DNA of 64,000 bases from Manihot esculenta (lineage: Eukaryota > Streptophyta > Magnoliopsida > Malpighiales > Euphorbiaceae): positions 30,374,716-30,438,715 of the forward strand of contig NC_035176.2 of NCBI RefSeq assembly GCF_001659605.2, given 5' to 3'. The notes beneath the pieces are model-generated. The model searched no databases. It was not told where the DNA came from and worked only from the letters and a program-made list of their open reading frames with translations. A program made the position numbers and the translations under genes. Positions 1-10,703 of the stretch are shown here, piece by piece (the stretch's first letter is position 1; every line of letters starts with the position of its first letter).

Positions 1-1465
1 CCCGTAGGGCTGTTCCAGGTCTTTCCTCTGAGGGCTAATGAATCCTCATGAAGTCCGTGCCGTCTCATAGAAACAATGTACAAGGAGCAGTGCCAAGTAC
101 AAGGATAAATGCAATGCATCATCTTTGTGTACACTAATGCACTCACCCTATAGCATAATCATGATGCATGAAGCATGATAAAATATTCAGTTCTCATATG
201 AAAACATTAAGTTAAGTTCCACTCACCTCTGGCTATCGCTGAACGGACTCTGCAGGTTCTGACACTGGACTCACTGCTGACTTCCCTGATTCCTCTGGTC
301 CGTACCTACACAGATGGACTCAAATGAGGGACCAAACTCACTCAAGAACATCTCTATGAAACTCCCCAAAACCCCTCTAAACGATCCTAAAACCATCATA
401 TAAAACATGCAAAAGAAAGCTGGACAGGGCACTTTCGGCGGCAGGTTCGGCGGCCGAAACCCCACTCCAGAGACGAAACTCATGCATGTTCGGCGGCACC
501 TTCGGCGGCCGAAGGTCTCATCCAGAGACGAAACTCACACACTTTTGGCGGCCGAACTCCCTCTTTCGGCGGCCAAAAGTCTCTTTCTAAACCGAAAGCC
601 TCGCTTTCGGGGGCAACCTTTGGCAGCCGAAACTGCCTCCACAAGGGGTTCGGCGGCCGAACCTGGTTTTGCCCGAAGGGCAGAACCCTGCTCTGTTTCA
701 TGCAAACTTTGTCCAAAAACCTACAAACATGCATAGCAACTACTCCCAACTAGCATATACACATATATATGCACAAAGGGGTCTAAACCTACCCTAAACC
801 CCCAAACAAACATAGCACATAACACTTAAACATGTTTGAACACCACAAATCACCAAAAACCTCACCTAAACCTAAACATGCATACTACCCATACAAACTT
901 CATAAAACCTTTCAAAAGCATCAAAGAAGCTCAGGATCTTCACTTACCTCTTACACAACTTAAGGATGAAGGATCCTAACGTGGAGATATGAAGAAAAGC
1001 TCTTCCAAAGCTCCAAGCTTCAAAACTTGGTTATTTTGCTCAAAACCTTCCAAAGTCACCAAAACTCTTAAAACTCTTGAAAGATTTGATGAAAATCATG
1101 GAAAACATAAAAGTCAACGTGGGAGAGGCTGGAACTCACCTCTGGCTGCAAGTGGAGGAGAAATACCCTCCTTCCACCGACCCTTGGCCCTTTTATAGGT
1201 GGCTGGCCAGACCACCTTCGGCAGCCGAACGTGAAGCCGCAACCATGCAATGTTCGGCGGCCGAAAGTGACCTTCGGCGGCCGAACCTTTGCATTGCTCC
1301 CTTGTTGCTTTTCTTTCAAAACTTAATACTTTTAACACTTCAAAACATGAACACAAGGGAAAATACCGGTAGAAAACATATGTATTACCCTTCTCGAGGG
1401 TTCCGACACCCGAGATTCCACCGGACTACAGGAATTTCGATGCCGGACTCGAGCCGGGTATTACA
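1..1465 (-). mobile_element. Partial long LTR of the palindrome-rich family, cut by the window edge
   Basis: The segment matches, in reverse orientation, the long LTRs found again at 35.6-50.9 kb. It ends at 1465 with the inverted form of the family start (TGTAATACCCGG; here ...CCGGGTATTACA). It carries two clusters of the near-palindrome TTCGGCGGCCGAA, at about 430-662 and 1213-1285. A reverse-strand TATA-like stretch lies at 1191-1197 next to the second cluster. The five bases after the end (TAACT, 1466-1470) would be one half of a target duplication, but the other half is outside the window. Whether this is a solo LTR or the end of a longer element cannot be told. ORFs in this region are repeat translations, not genes. 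Confidence 0.85.
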
Positions 1466-3000
1466 TAACTAGTTTCATTATTATAATAATATTATTATAT
1501 CTATTGATTTTCTTGTAGTTATAAATAATTTAATGATATAAAAATTAATTCATGGAAAAAATTATAATTAATAAATTTTAAAAGTAATAATAAATTAATT
1601 ATCAATGGATGAGAAAACTCTAAAACTAAAATTAATATAAAGTTTTATTTATTTCATAAAAAATATATATTTTATAGTATTTGAAACATTAAAAAACATT
1701 TTTTTAATAAAAAAACAGTAAATCATTTTAAAAAAATGACTTTCTCTTTTAAAAGAAAATATTTTATATAATTAATATTTTTATTAAAGTTTTTATATAT
1801 AAATTTATTAATAAATTTTATTTTTAAATTTTAAATTAAATAATAAAAATAACTTTATCTCATTAAAAAATATAGAAAACATTTCCAAACATAAAACATT
1901 TTCAATTAAAAACCAGTAACTATTTACATATTATAACATATAATATACACTTCTAAATAAAAAAATTAATTATTATATAATTATTAATTATAAAGTACAT
2001 ATGTGTAAATAATTAAGTATAAAAATAAAAAAAATATTACCTAATCATTATAATATAAAAAATTCACTAATTAATACATCAATTTTGAAAAATTTATTAT
2101 AACATATTTTATCATTAAATATTTTATCATTTAGTGATTATAGTTTTAAAAATTTTATTAATTAATTTTTTAGATTTTTAAAAAAATTTATTAATTAGTC
2201 TTTATATTAAGTATATTTTAAAATTTTTTATAATATTTAATGATTAAAATTAATAGAGAAATTAATTAGTAGATTTTTTAAAATATTAGAGATATTTTAA
2301 TATATTTTTTAAAATTAAAAAATTAATTTATAAGAATTAAATAATAATTTTTTTAAAAATAATATAATTATTATATATTGACACCTCTATATTATATAAT
2401 ATAAAATATATAATAACTATAATATAAATATGTTACAATTACATTTAATAATTAAATTGAATACTATTAAGTAAAAAAAAAGTTATATTCTTCCTCAATT
2501 GATGGAAATCAGAATAATGAAAGATAATATTCAAGTTTTTTTCTTTTTATATTAAAATTTAATTTTTAAAGTTTTTTTTATATTGATTTTAATCATTAAA
2601 TATTGGAAAATTCTAAAATGGGAAACTAATTAATTTGATTTTTAAATTAATAAATTAAATAATAAATTTTATTAAATATAAAAAATTAAATAGTTATTTT
2701 CCTAAATCAAACTGATCCAACCTACTAATCCCGCCTGATTTCCATTTTAATAATAATTATTAAAAAGAGATTGGGCAAGCAAAAATTCGGATGGGGGCAT
2801 TTTTGGAAATATAGTACAATTCGAGGACAAAAATACAAGAAACGTCGGGTGCAACTTTCAAAGATCATTACAGAACAACTGAACCACACGCTCTCACGCA
2901 AACAGTGGAACCCACAGCTGGACTTAATCAAGCTGAAAGTGATGTTCACACGATGACTTGCGCGTGGGGATATCGAAGGACAGTGAAGGGCGGCTGCGGA
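1466..3000. other. AT-rich intergenic DNA
   Basis: I see no gene here. The stretch is extremely AT-rich. From about 2030 to 2380 it carries one copy of a dispersed AT-rich repeat also found near 9.7, 24.6, 53.0 and 54.6 kb, recognisable by a run of the form TTTTAATATATTTTTTAAAA followed by AATTAAT-type sequence. GC content rises from about 2770, which is probably the upstream region of the NF-YA gene. Confidence 0.6.
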
Positions 3001-3217
3001 AGAAGACAAAAGGGTAAGGGCGCGTTTGGGATAGAGTAATGTGGGCCAAATAGAAAAGGACGTGGAAATGAAAAAGGAAAAAAAGAGAAAAATAAACAAG
3101 CAGAGGTGGAGAAGAAATGGTGGTGGTGGTGGGTGGTGGGTGTCTTTATTCTATTTGGAATTATTACCTTGTGGATTTTATTGTGGGCTGGGTCACAGCA
3201 AAGCAAAGAACAAGATT

Positions 3218-3220
<3 letters not shown>

Positions 3221-3254
<34 letters not shown>

Positions 3255-3375
3255 GGTGGTGATGGTGGAGAGTTTCAAGAGAGGAGACATGCCCAAGTTC
3301 TTCCCAACACCTCAATTCTTTGCTTCTACTTGACTTACCAGATCCCAAAAGGTCTCTCTCTCTCTCTCTCTCTCT
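3221..3375. repeat. GA tract and CT tract in the NF-YA upstream/leader region
   Basis: An (AG)n microsatellite runs from 3221 to 3252 (about 16 units). A (TC)n microsatellite runs from about 3353 to 3375 (about 11 units). Both lie in the region expected to hold the NF-YA promoter or the first leader exon. The transcription start is not visible, so it is uncertain whether they are transcribed. Confidence 0.9.
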
Positions 3376-5164
3376 GTCTCTTTTTTCTTATACCCATCCA
3401 TTTATCATCCATTATCCAGTCTCCATCCTTGGCATTGTTTTTAGCTCCACCTGATAACTCTATTTCTTTTTGGTTTCTCTTTCTGATTTCTGTCCTTTTA
3501 CCTTTTTTTTGCTTGTTTCTTGTACTTTGTGCATCTGGGTAGTGATTATTTTTGTTCATGGAGTCCATGTGGTTTTCTGTTATTTGCTGTTTTGTGTATG
3601 CATGTGGAGTTTGAGATCACTGTGATACTTTTTTCTAAAAATCAAAAAATTCTTTTTGTTTGCCTTAGATTGTTCAGATTGGATTTTTCCCCCCCTCCTT
3701 TAATGGTAGTGGATTTTGTTTTAATATATAAAAAATTTTCCTCCACTTTTGGTTAGTTCTTTTTCTCCACTTAAGTTCCAGTTGGATAAGTGTTTCCTTT
3801 TATTGCCTCTTTGATTTTGCTCTGCTAAGTCTGAGGATGTCTTTGTTGGATAACGTATTGAACGGGTTATTAACAGTCCGGTATGCTCATTTCATCTGGT
3901 GGTTTCTGTGATTGGACTTTGTTTTCATGATTATTCAGTGTTAAGGGTGATTGGATTGTTTTTACAAACATTCATGTTAGGCTCTTAATTCGTCTTACAC
4001 TTGATTATACTTAGAAAGTTCTATCTCATCAGCCGATTGAATATAATAATGTCCTTTTGATCAAGTTTCGAGATGGTTGCAGTTCTATAGATTTGTTTTG
4101 CATCCATGCTTTTCCTGCTGCATGCCAATATTAATGACTGGTTTAGACTATTTGCTTTTGTGGGTTTGGTGGAGGAAATACACGTGGCTTTACTAATGCT
4201 GTTGGCTGCTTCATTCTACCTCCACTAGTGGAAAATTTGCATGCGTGCCCATCTTCCTCAAGCTTGATGTGGAATACCACTTATGGTTTTTTTAGCTGGG
4301 AGTTTTCTTTTGGGTCTCATGCAATGCTTCTGAATATTCTGCTTTACCACTTGGAATTTGTAGTAGAAATCAGGTCTTTTTTTCCCTTGCATGTTCATTC
4401 TCAATTGCTTACAGCTTACACACGTGCGCATTGGTAGCTTTTGCAAACACATGTTTGAACACAGTCATAGTGATGGGGAGTTAAATGGGGTTAGCTAGCG
4501 CACGAAGCAATCCACATTTGTAGGTTTCGGGGAGGGTTGATGTATGCAGCCTTCCCCTGCTTTTTAGAGACTATTTCTGGAGACTTCAACTCATAACCTC
4601 AATTCACAATTGCAGTAACTTTACCATTATACCAAGGCTACCCTTTTATTGATGGGGGTTCAGTTTTGGAATAATCTTGTTATTAAGATAGGCTCACAAA
4701 AGGTTTCTTCTCATAAACTGTTTAAAGAAGTATGATGAAGGGTTGGAAATCTTCAAAATCTTATGTGGCAACTGAGAAGGAATTCATAGAGATGGTTGCT
4801 ATATAGATGTTTTTTTTTATATATATATATATATTTTTATTTTTTATAACTTATATTTCTACCTTCCGAAATTTAACTCTTTGGAAACTAATCAATGAGA
4901 AATTTATGTCATTTTTTCAAATTCATTCTATGATTTGAGACTTAGATTTTGTTTGTAATTGAAATGCATACCTGTTAGCTTTAAACTAGTATCAAATTTC
5001 AATTGAATTCAAATGTTGTTTTTGAAATGAATGAATAACTGAATCCTCTTTTCCTTTTTTCCCGTAAAATTCCCTATATAGCATTACTAAAGAGAGAAAC
5101 TGGGATGGAAATGAAGGTTAAGTTGTTGCTTTTGTTTAAACAATGAAGAATGAAGAGCATTTAA

Positions 5165-5285
5165 CTCTTGTGGAATTCATTTGCAAACTTCCATCAATTT
5201 TATTAATTTAAACCTTTGTATTTTAATAATTTATTTTTTAAGGTTTAAAACATGGAAACTATGAAATAGCAAATGAATTCCGAAA
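5165..5285. repeat. Small foldback (MITE-like) in the NF-YA leader intron
   Basis: The left arm near 5169-5213 and the right arm near 5240-5281 are imperfect inverted repeats. The outer 13 bases match exactly (GGAATTCATTTGC against GCAAATGAATTCC), and the inner parts share AATTTAAACCTT against AAGGTTTAAA. The element would fold into a hairpin of about 110 bp. No clear target duplication was found, so the transposon origin is inferred. Confidence 0.45.
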
Positions 5286-5667
5286 GTTCTATAGAATTTA
5301 ATTGTTCCAAATCGGAGGAAAAAGTGTCAGAAGCTAGCATTTTTGTCTTTGCATTTCTAAGTATTGAATTGACTTGATTGGGATAGTATCTCAGTGGGCA
5401 TTTGAGATTCCAATTCTAAGCAATAAAGAGGTGCTTCATTTGGCTTTTTTATCATGCAAAATCTGTATTGAGAGTGTTTTAGTCCCATCTGCAATCTATT
5501 TCCTATCTAATTTGGTTATGAATTTTGCAGTTTCATCTTTATATTACTAAGGCAGCCTAGCTCATTGTATATTGTCTTTTCAGCTAATCAGTAATCTTAA
5601 AAGCCAGCCAAAAGACAAGTGCTTTGTTGAGGATTTTCTTCAAATTTGAGACGCATAGATAAACTAG

Positions 5668-8520
5668 ATGGCTGTACGAATTCAGAACTTGCCCAAGAAA
5701 AATTTTGGTCAAGCCAACTTCAGTTTTAGTTGCCCATCATGGTGGACTTCAAATGAACAGCAACAGTCATTATCCAAGAATATAAGCTTTAAAGTGGAAT
5801 CTCCAACCCAACTTTATCACAAAGCAAATCATTTAGGTCTTCAGCTCTTGGACCAAGAATCATCTTCAATTCGATCAATTGGTCAATCTCACAATGAAGT
5901 GGGCACTGGGGGGGAGGCCAATTCACAAGATCAATGCATTTCATCTGAATCTGGTATATACTTTTGGTTGGATAAATTTTTTTTTTTTGCATTATATTAT
6001 TTATTCTTTCCCCTCTGGATACATGCAGTTAATAAAGCATAGATTATTGCAGTTTGCAAAATGAGTTGAAAGGGAAAGAAAAGGATAATGGGGGACAGTG
6101 TTCTTTTTCCTCCCCCTCCTTCCCTTGTGGATGAAATTTATGCAGTTCCTGCTAAATGAGAGCTATATGATTCAGTCCTGATATATGTTTGGACTCAATA
6201 ATTTGGTTACCCTATGAATCTCTCTCTTTCTTCCTCTCTTGCTCTCTTTTTCAGTTCTCATCTATGAATCTAGCTAATCTTGCAAGAAGCTAACAAATGT
6301 CAGCACCTTTTAAAATATCAGTTCACAAGGCTGTTAACTATATTTGATGCAAGAAATTTAAGATCAGTTTGTGCAAGTATTTTGTTATTCAAATGATTTT
6401 ATATCTATTGCACAGTGTTAGAAGCATTGAGATTTCAATGGAAAGAAGCATATGAATGTTCTATGGGATGTTTTCAGCATGGAAATTGATCAGTAATCAA
6501 TCTACTTTCCATGTGGTTTTGCTGCATTTTATGTTGCTGAACAATTTATACATATATTTTTCCTGTACCATGTCTTCGCTTAAATTGTGTGCATGTATTA
6601 TTATACAGTTAGATTTTTTTTTCCCGGATCTGATGGTAGTTTGAAGGTTTAGTGTTTATTAAATCAGCCAAGTTGATTTCTTCATGTGTTTCTTTTTGCA
6701 TTTGGAATCTTTGTAATTACTTCTCAGCTGTCAATGGTTTTATAGTGTCTCTACTCTCTAGAAGGAAGGATTTTATTTTTTAATCAAATTTCCAAATTTG
6801 CTTGCTTACTTTGTTTTTCATCATTAAAGAATCTTATATTAAAAAACTCATCCTCTTTTTCGGATTTAAAATGCTTGTTGCTGTTTCAGTTATGTATGCC
6901 CAAAATCAACACCCTAATGTTGATAAGTAACATATATTTTGTAAAATGAGACAGTCAAGGGGAACATATATTCTTTCATTACTTTTTGGAAAATTGTATT
7001 TTTGAATGTATTCCTCTGATATTCGCATTCCTATTTGTCATGGGTGCTGATGTTCTATGCTTTATGCTTGTGGCTGAATGGGTTGCTTACCTGAATATTG
7101 GAAAATGGTCTCAAATTAGTGAGTTATTGTTCTGTGTGCTCAGGTCAAGATGAGGGTTGTGGGAAAGGTGCCGAAGGCAGGATGAAGCCAGTTTTCTTGT
7201 TTAGTACTCCAGAAATTGCACTTGATCCTTCACAGACTGACAATAGTCACTCAATGGTGTGTCCCTTTTTTTTTAAAGAAAACAATGGTTTAAAGATATT
7301 TTGATTTGTGGTAAACTAATACTTCTCCTTCAGCTTCAGGCTCGAGCTCCATTTCCCCATGCAGATAATTACGTAGGTGGACTATTTACCCCATATGGAC
7401 GGCAGGACATTGTAAGTTTGTTTATATATTGTTCTTTTGCTGCCCATATGCAGGCACTTTGTGCCATGCAGTTGTTTTCATGTAGGAAAGTTGTGTGACC
7501 ATTGGACTATTTTATTTTCTACAAGTTGTGCATGTGTTGTTGATAGGTATAATATGTTGAAGGAATCTTCCTAGTTTAGTAGTATGATGTATCAATTGTT
7601 TTGCAGTTCACTGTTAATGAGATTTTTCACTCCCAAATCATAGGTCAGATGGGCAAGATGGATTCTAGTCCTTTTAAAGTGATAGTTTGAGCCTCATTTT
7701 CTCTTGTTTATGTATTTTTGTGTTTTGTGGTAAGCTTAGTTTTCTTTTTATGGTACAAGTATATTTGAGAACTGACTAGATTCAGCCTCAGCTGGGTTCT
7801 CAGATGGTGGGGATGACAACGACACGGGTCGCTTTGCCCCTTGATCTAGCTGATGATGGGCCCATTTATGTTAATGCAAAACAGTACCATGGAATTCTCA
7901 GGAGGAGACAATCACGTGCAAAGCTAGAGGCTCAGAACAAACTTGTCAAAAGTCGAAAGGTACATATAATCTGCATATATCGTCAGGGCATTGATTTACT
8001 ACTATGGAGAGTCAGTAGTTAAGTTATTGAGAATCTCATCAAGCCGATGTTATTTTTAGAAGCAAAAATTGTTTGATACCATCATTGTAAGAAAATGCTA
8101 ATAATAATAACAACAGTAGTATTTTTCTTTATATATGATCTACTGACCGAGTTACTGGGTGGAATGCAGCCATATCTTCACGAGTCTCGGCATCTGCACG
8201 CATTAAATAGGGTTAGGGGATCTGGTGGACGCTTTCTTAGCACAAAAAAGCTCCAACAGTCTGATCCAACTTCCTCCAGTAACAGGCATGTCATCTTGGA
8301 CACCATTCAGCTGCATCAAAATAATGAGACAACAGAACATGGAAGTTTCTATTCAAGAACCAGCCAATCTGGTAATTCAAACACAACCTCCTCTGGTATG
8401 ACCAGTGTCTCTAACGATGAATCCATTTTTAGGCAGTCAGATCACCGTTTCGCAAGCCTAGCTGCACATATCGGTGGTAGCATCCAAAGCAGTGGGGGTC
8501 TTATGTGCAGTGGAACTTAG
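5668..8520 (+). CDS. NF-YA (CBF-B/HAP2) subunit of the CCAAT-binding factor
   Basis: Nuclear transcription factor subunit that joins an NF-YB/NF-YC dimer and reads CCAAT. Coding exons read by hand: 5668-5953, 7144-7256, 7334-7411, 7786-7959, 8170-8520, all with GT-AG introns, giving 333 residues. Residues about 186-205 hold the A1 helix ([20 protein letters not shown]) that binds NF-YB/NF-YC. Residues about 218-238 hold the A2 DNA-binding part ([16 protein letters not shown]). The exon 4/5 junction falls in the linker between them. Upstream of the domain is the loosely conserved GQDE...MKPVF region seen in plant NF-YAs. The start was chosen because 5668 is the first ATG after a good acceptor at 5582-5583, which implies an intron in the 5' leader. 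Exon 3 could instead start at 7340, using the next AG. A miR169-like site lies in the 3' UTR. Family assignment is very secure; I do not assign a paralogue number. Confidence 0.93.
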
Positions 8521-8555
8521 AACTATGCTTCCAGTTGTCCGGATACCATTCCGGG

Positions 8556-8576
8556 CGGGCAATTCATCCTTGGCTT
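8556..8576 (+). promoter_or_regulatory. miR169-type target site in the NF-YA 3' UTR
   Basis: A 21-base stretch 36 bases after the stop codon matches the complement of the conserved plant miR169 sequence (recalled from memory) at 18 of 21 positions. The core GCAA.TCATCCTTGGCT is present. Mismatches fall at target positions 2, 8 and 21, and the bases around the expected cut site are paired. miR169 control of NF-YA transcripts through the 3' UTR is well established in plants, so the position and the gene family support each other. That this site is functional here is inferred. Confidence 0.88.
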
Positions 8577-8639
8577 TGTCTATTTCTTGCTATTATAAGC
8601 TATCACGTTTTGTTATGAAATAAGCTTCTGACTTAACTG

Positions 8640-10450
8640 TGGTGTTTGCTTTTACGAGTCTCATGTTTGTGTTTAACGTTACTGAAAAAAGTTTGCTTTT
8701 GGGATTTTGCATTGTTGGTGTTCATCCATTACTTAGCTTACTTCATGTGATGGCCAGAGATGTGAGGTTTGGAATTCGAACTCAGTAGAAACTAATTATA
8801 AATGAAACGTTTGTTTGTTATTTTGACATGCGTTGGTTGGAGACTTTAAAAGATATATCAACAGACTTTGTCCAATTATGCTGACGTGGAGCATGATTAG
8901 CCGCTAGTACTTGTAAGAATCTTAGCTTTGCGGAGGCTATTTATTTATTTTTTTGAAATGGATGGAGGCTATTTATTTATCCATTCTGTTAGCGTTTGCC
9001 GCTCGACGAAGTAAAGCAGCAGAAGAGCGCATTTTATAATATTAATATCATTATAATATTTGAGTTTTATTCTGACGTCGTTTTAGGAGGAATATTCACT
9101 CCATTCAGTTTAAAATTAAATTAAATAAATAAAAATTTAAAATTTTAATATTTATAAAAATTAAATTAAATTAAATTTTAAATTAAATAAATAAAAAATT
9201 AAAATTTAATATTTATAAAAATTAAATTAAATTAAATTTAATTAAAAATTAAATTAAATTAAATTAAATTAAATTAGTATGATTTAATTTGATCGGTTTA
9301 AATTTTTAATAAATTTTTTATTTTTTATTTTTAATATTTTAAAATTTAATTAAAAAATTTTAACGTTAGAGGTATTAAAAATAATATATTATTATTATTA
9401 ATTAATTTAGTTTAATTTTTTAAAAAATTTTAAATTAATTCGATTCGATTAATTTTTTTATTTTAACGGATTATTATTACCCCTAAATCACAATAATATG
9501 TGATTAATAATAATAATATAATAAATTTGAAAAATAAAACAAAATAATAGGACTGTAATGTAAATGGATTTACTGTAATTCAAAGTTGAACTTCAACTTT
9601 TTTTATTAATTAATGTAGAAAGTATCATATTTTCAAAATATCTATCGGTTCTCTATGTTACAAAAAAAATTAATTAGTTGTAAAAAATATATTAAAATAT
9701 TTCTAATATTTTAAAAAATTAATTAATTAATTATTTTTATAATTTTAACTATTAAATATTAATATAAAAAAGTTAAAATGATTTTGATATAAGAAAATAA
9801 TTAATAAATTTTATAAAATTAAAGAATTAACCGATAATTTTTTTTAAATTTAATATTTAAATTTAATAAGGTGATTAATTAATAAATTTTTTAAAATGAT
9901 AAAAATATTTTAATATATTTTTAAAATTAAAAATATTAATTAATGAGTTTTTATATAATATAAAAATTAAATAATATTTTTTTTAAAAATATAATATTTT
10001 TTTTTAAAATATAATATTTTTAAATAATAAAATACACTCATTATATTATTATTAATATAATAAAAAAAACTTTTGCTGATATTTATATAGTTTCTATTGA
10101 TATTACTTTATTAAAATTAAATGATTCATATTTCACAATTATTTTAAAACTAATGAACTTTATATTTTAATAAATGTGAATTATCATTTTAAAATAAAAA
10201 TAGCAACTTCTTCAAATCAAAGCAATTTTAAAAAAATAACAATATTGATGTTTTCATTATTTTAATTTAAAATACTATTTTTATATTGTTAATATAAATA
10301 TTATAATTAAAACAAATAAATTTTTATTAATTCATATTATGCAATTATTTTTAAAATTAATGAACTTTTTTTTAAATATACATGAATTATAATACATAAT
10401 AAGTAAATTCTCCTTTTTAAAATAAATAATAAAACAATTCTCTATTAGCA
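8640..10450. other. AT-rich intergenic DNA with simple repeats
   Basis: No gene is seen. At about 9110-9290 there is an AAATT/TTAAA-type array, including two similar units of about 70 bp. From about 9660 to 10020 there is a second copy of the dispersed AT-rich repeat described at 2030-2380. The base composition becomes ordinary again at about 10470, just before the next gene. Confidence 0.65.
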
Positions 10451-10703
10451 GTATTCAACAAAAATTTACCTCAACGGGCAGAGACGAGGCCCACCTTCTT
10501 AACGAGGGACCCCACATTCCTCCCATTGGTTTTACGTTTCCCATAAAATTACTACTTTTCTTTCGCAGCTAGCAAACGAGTCTCTCAGCTCACAGGCACA
10601 GAGGCACCACCAGCGCCCGCAGGCAGCAGCTATTGTTGGTGTTAGCTAAAGCGTCAAATCAAAATCAAATCACGAGTAAAAGATCCAGACAATTCCCCAA
10701 AAT

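Noticed and set aside
271..749. Overlapping ORFs with RPPK, SAAE and FGGR repeats, possibly repetitive proteins
   Set aside because: They are translations of the TTCGGCGGCCGAA repeats in LTR DNA, appear in several frames at once, and recur in every LTR copy; no start or family supports a gene.
3117..3542. 141-residue ORF through the microsatellites
   Set aside because: It is created by the GA and CT tracts; composition is low-complexity and it overlaps the NF-YA promoter or leader.
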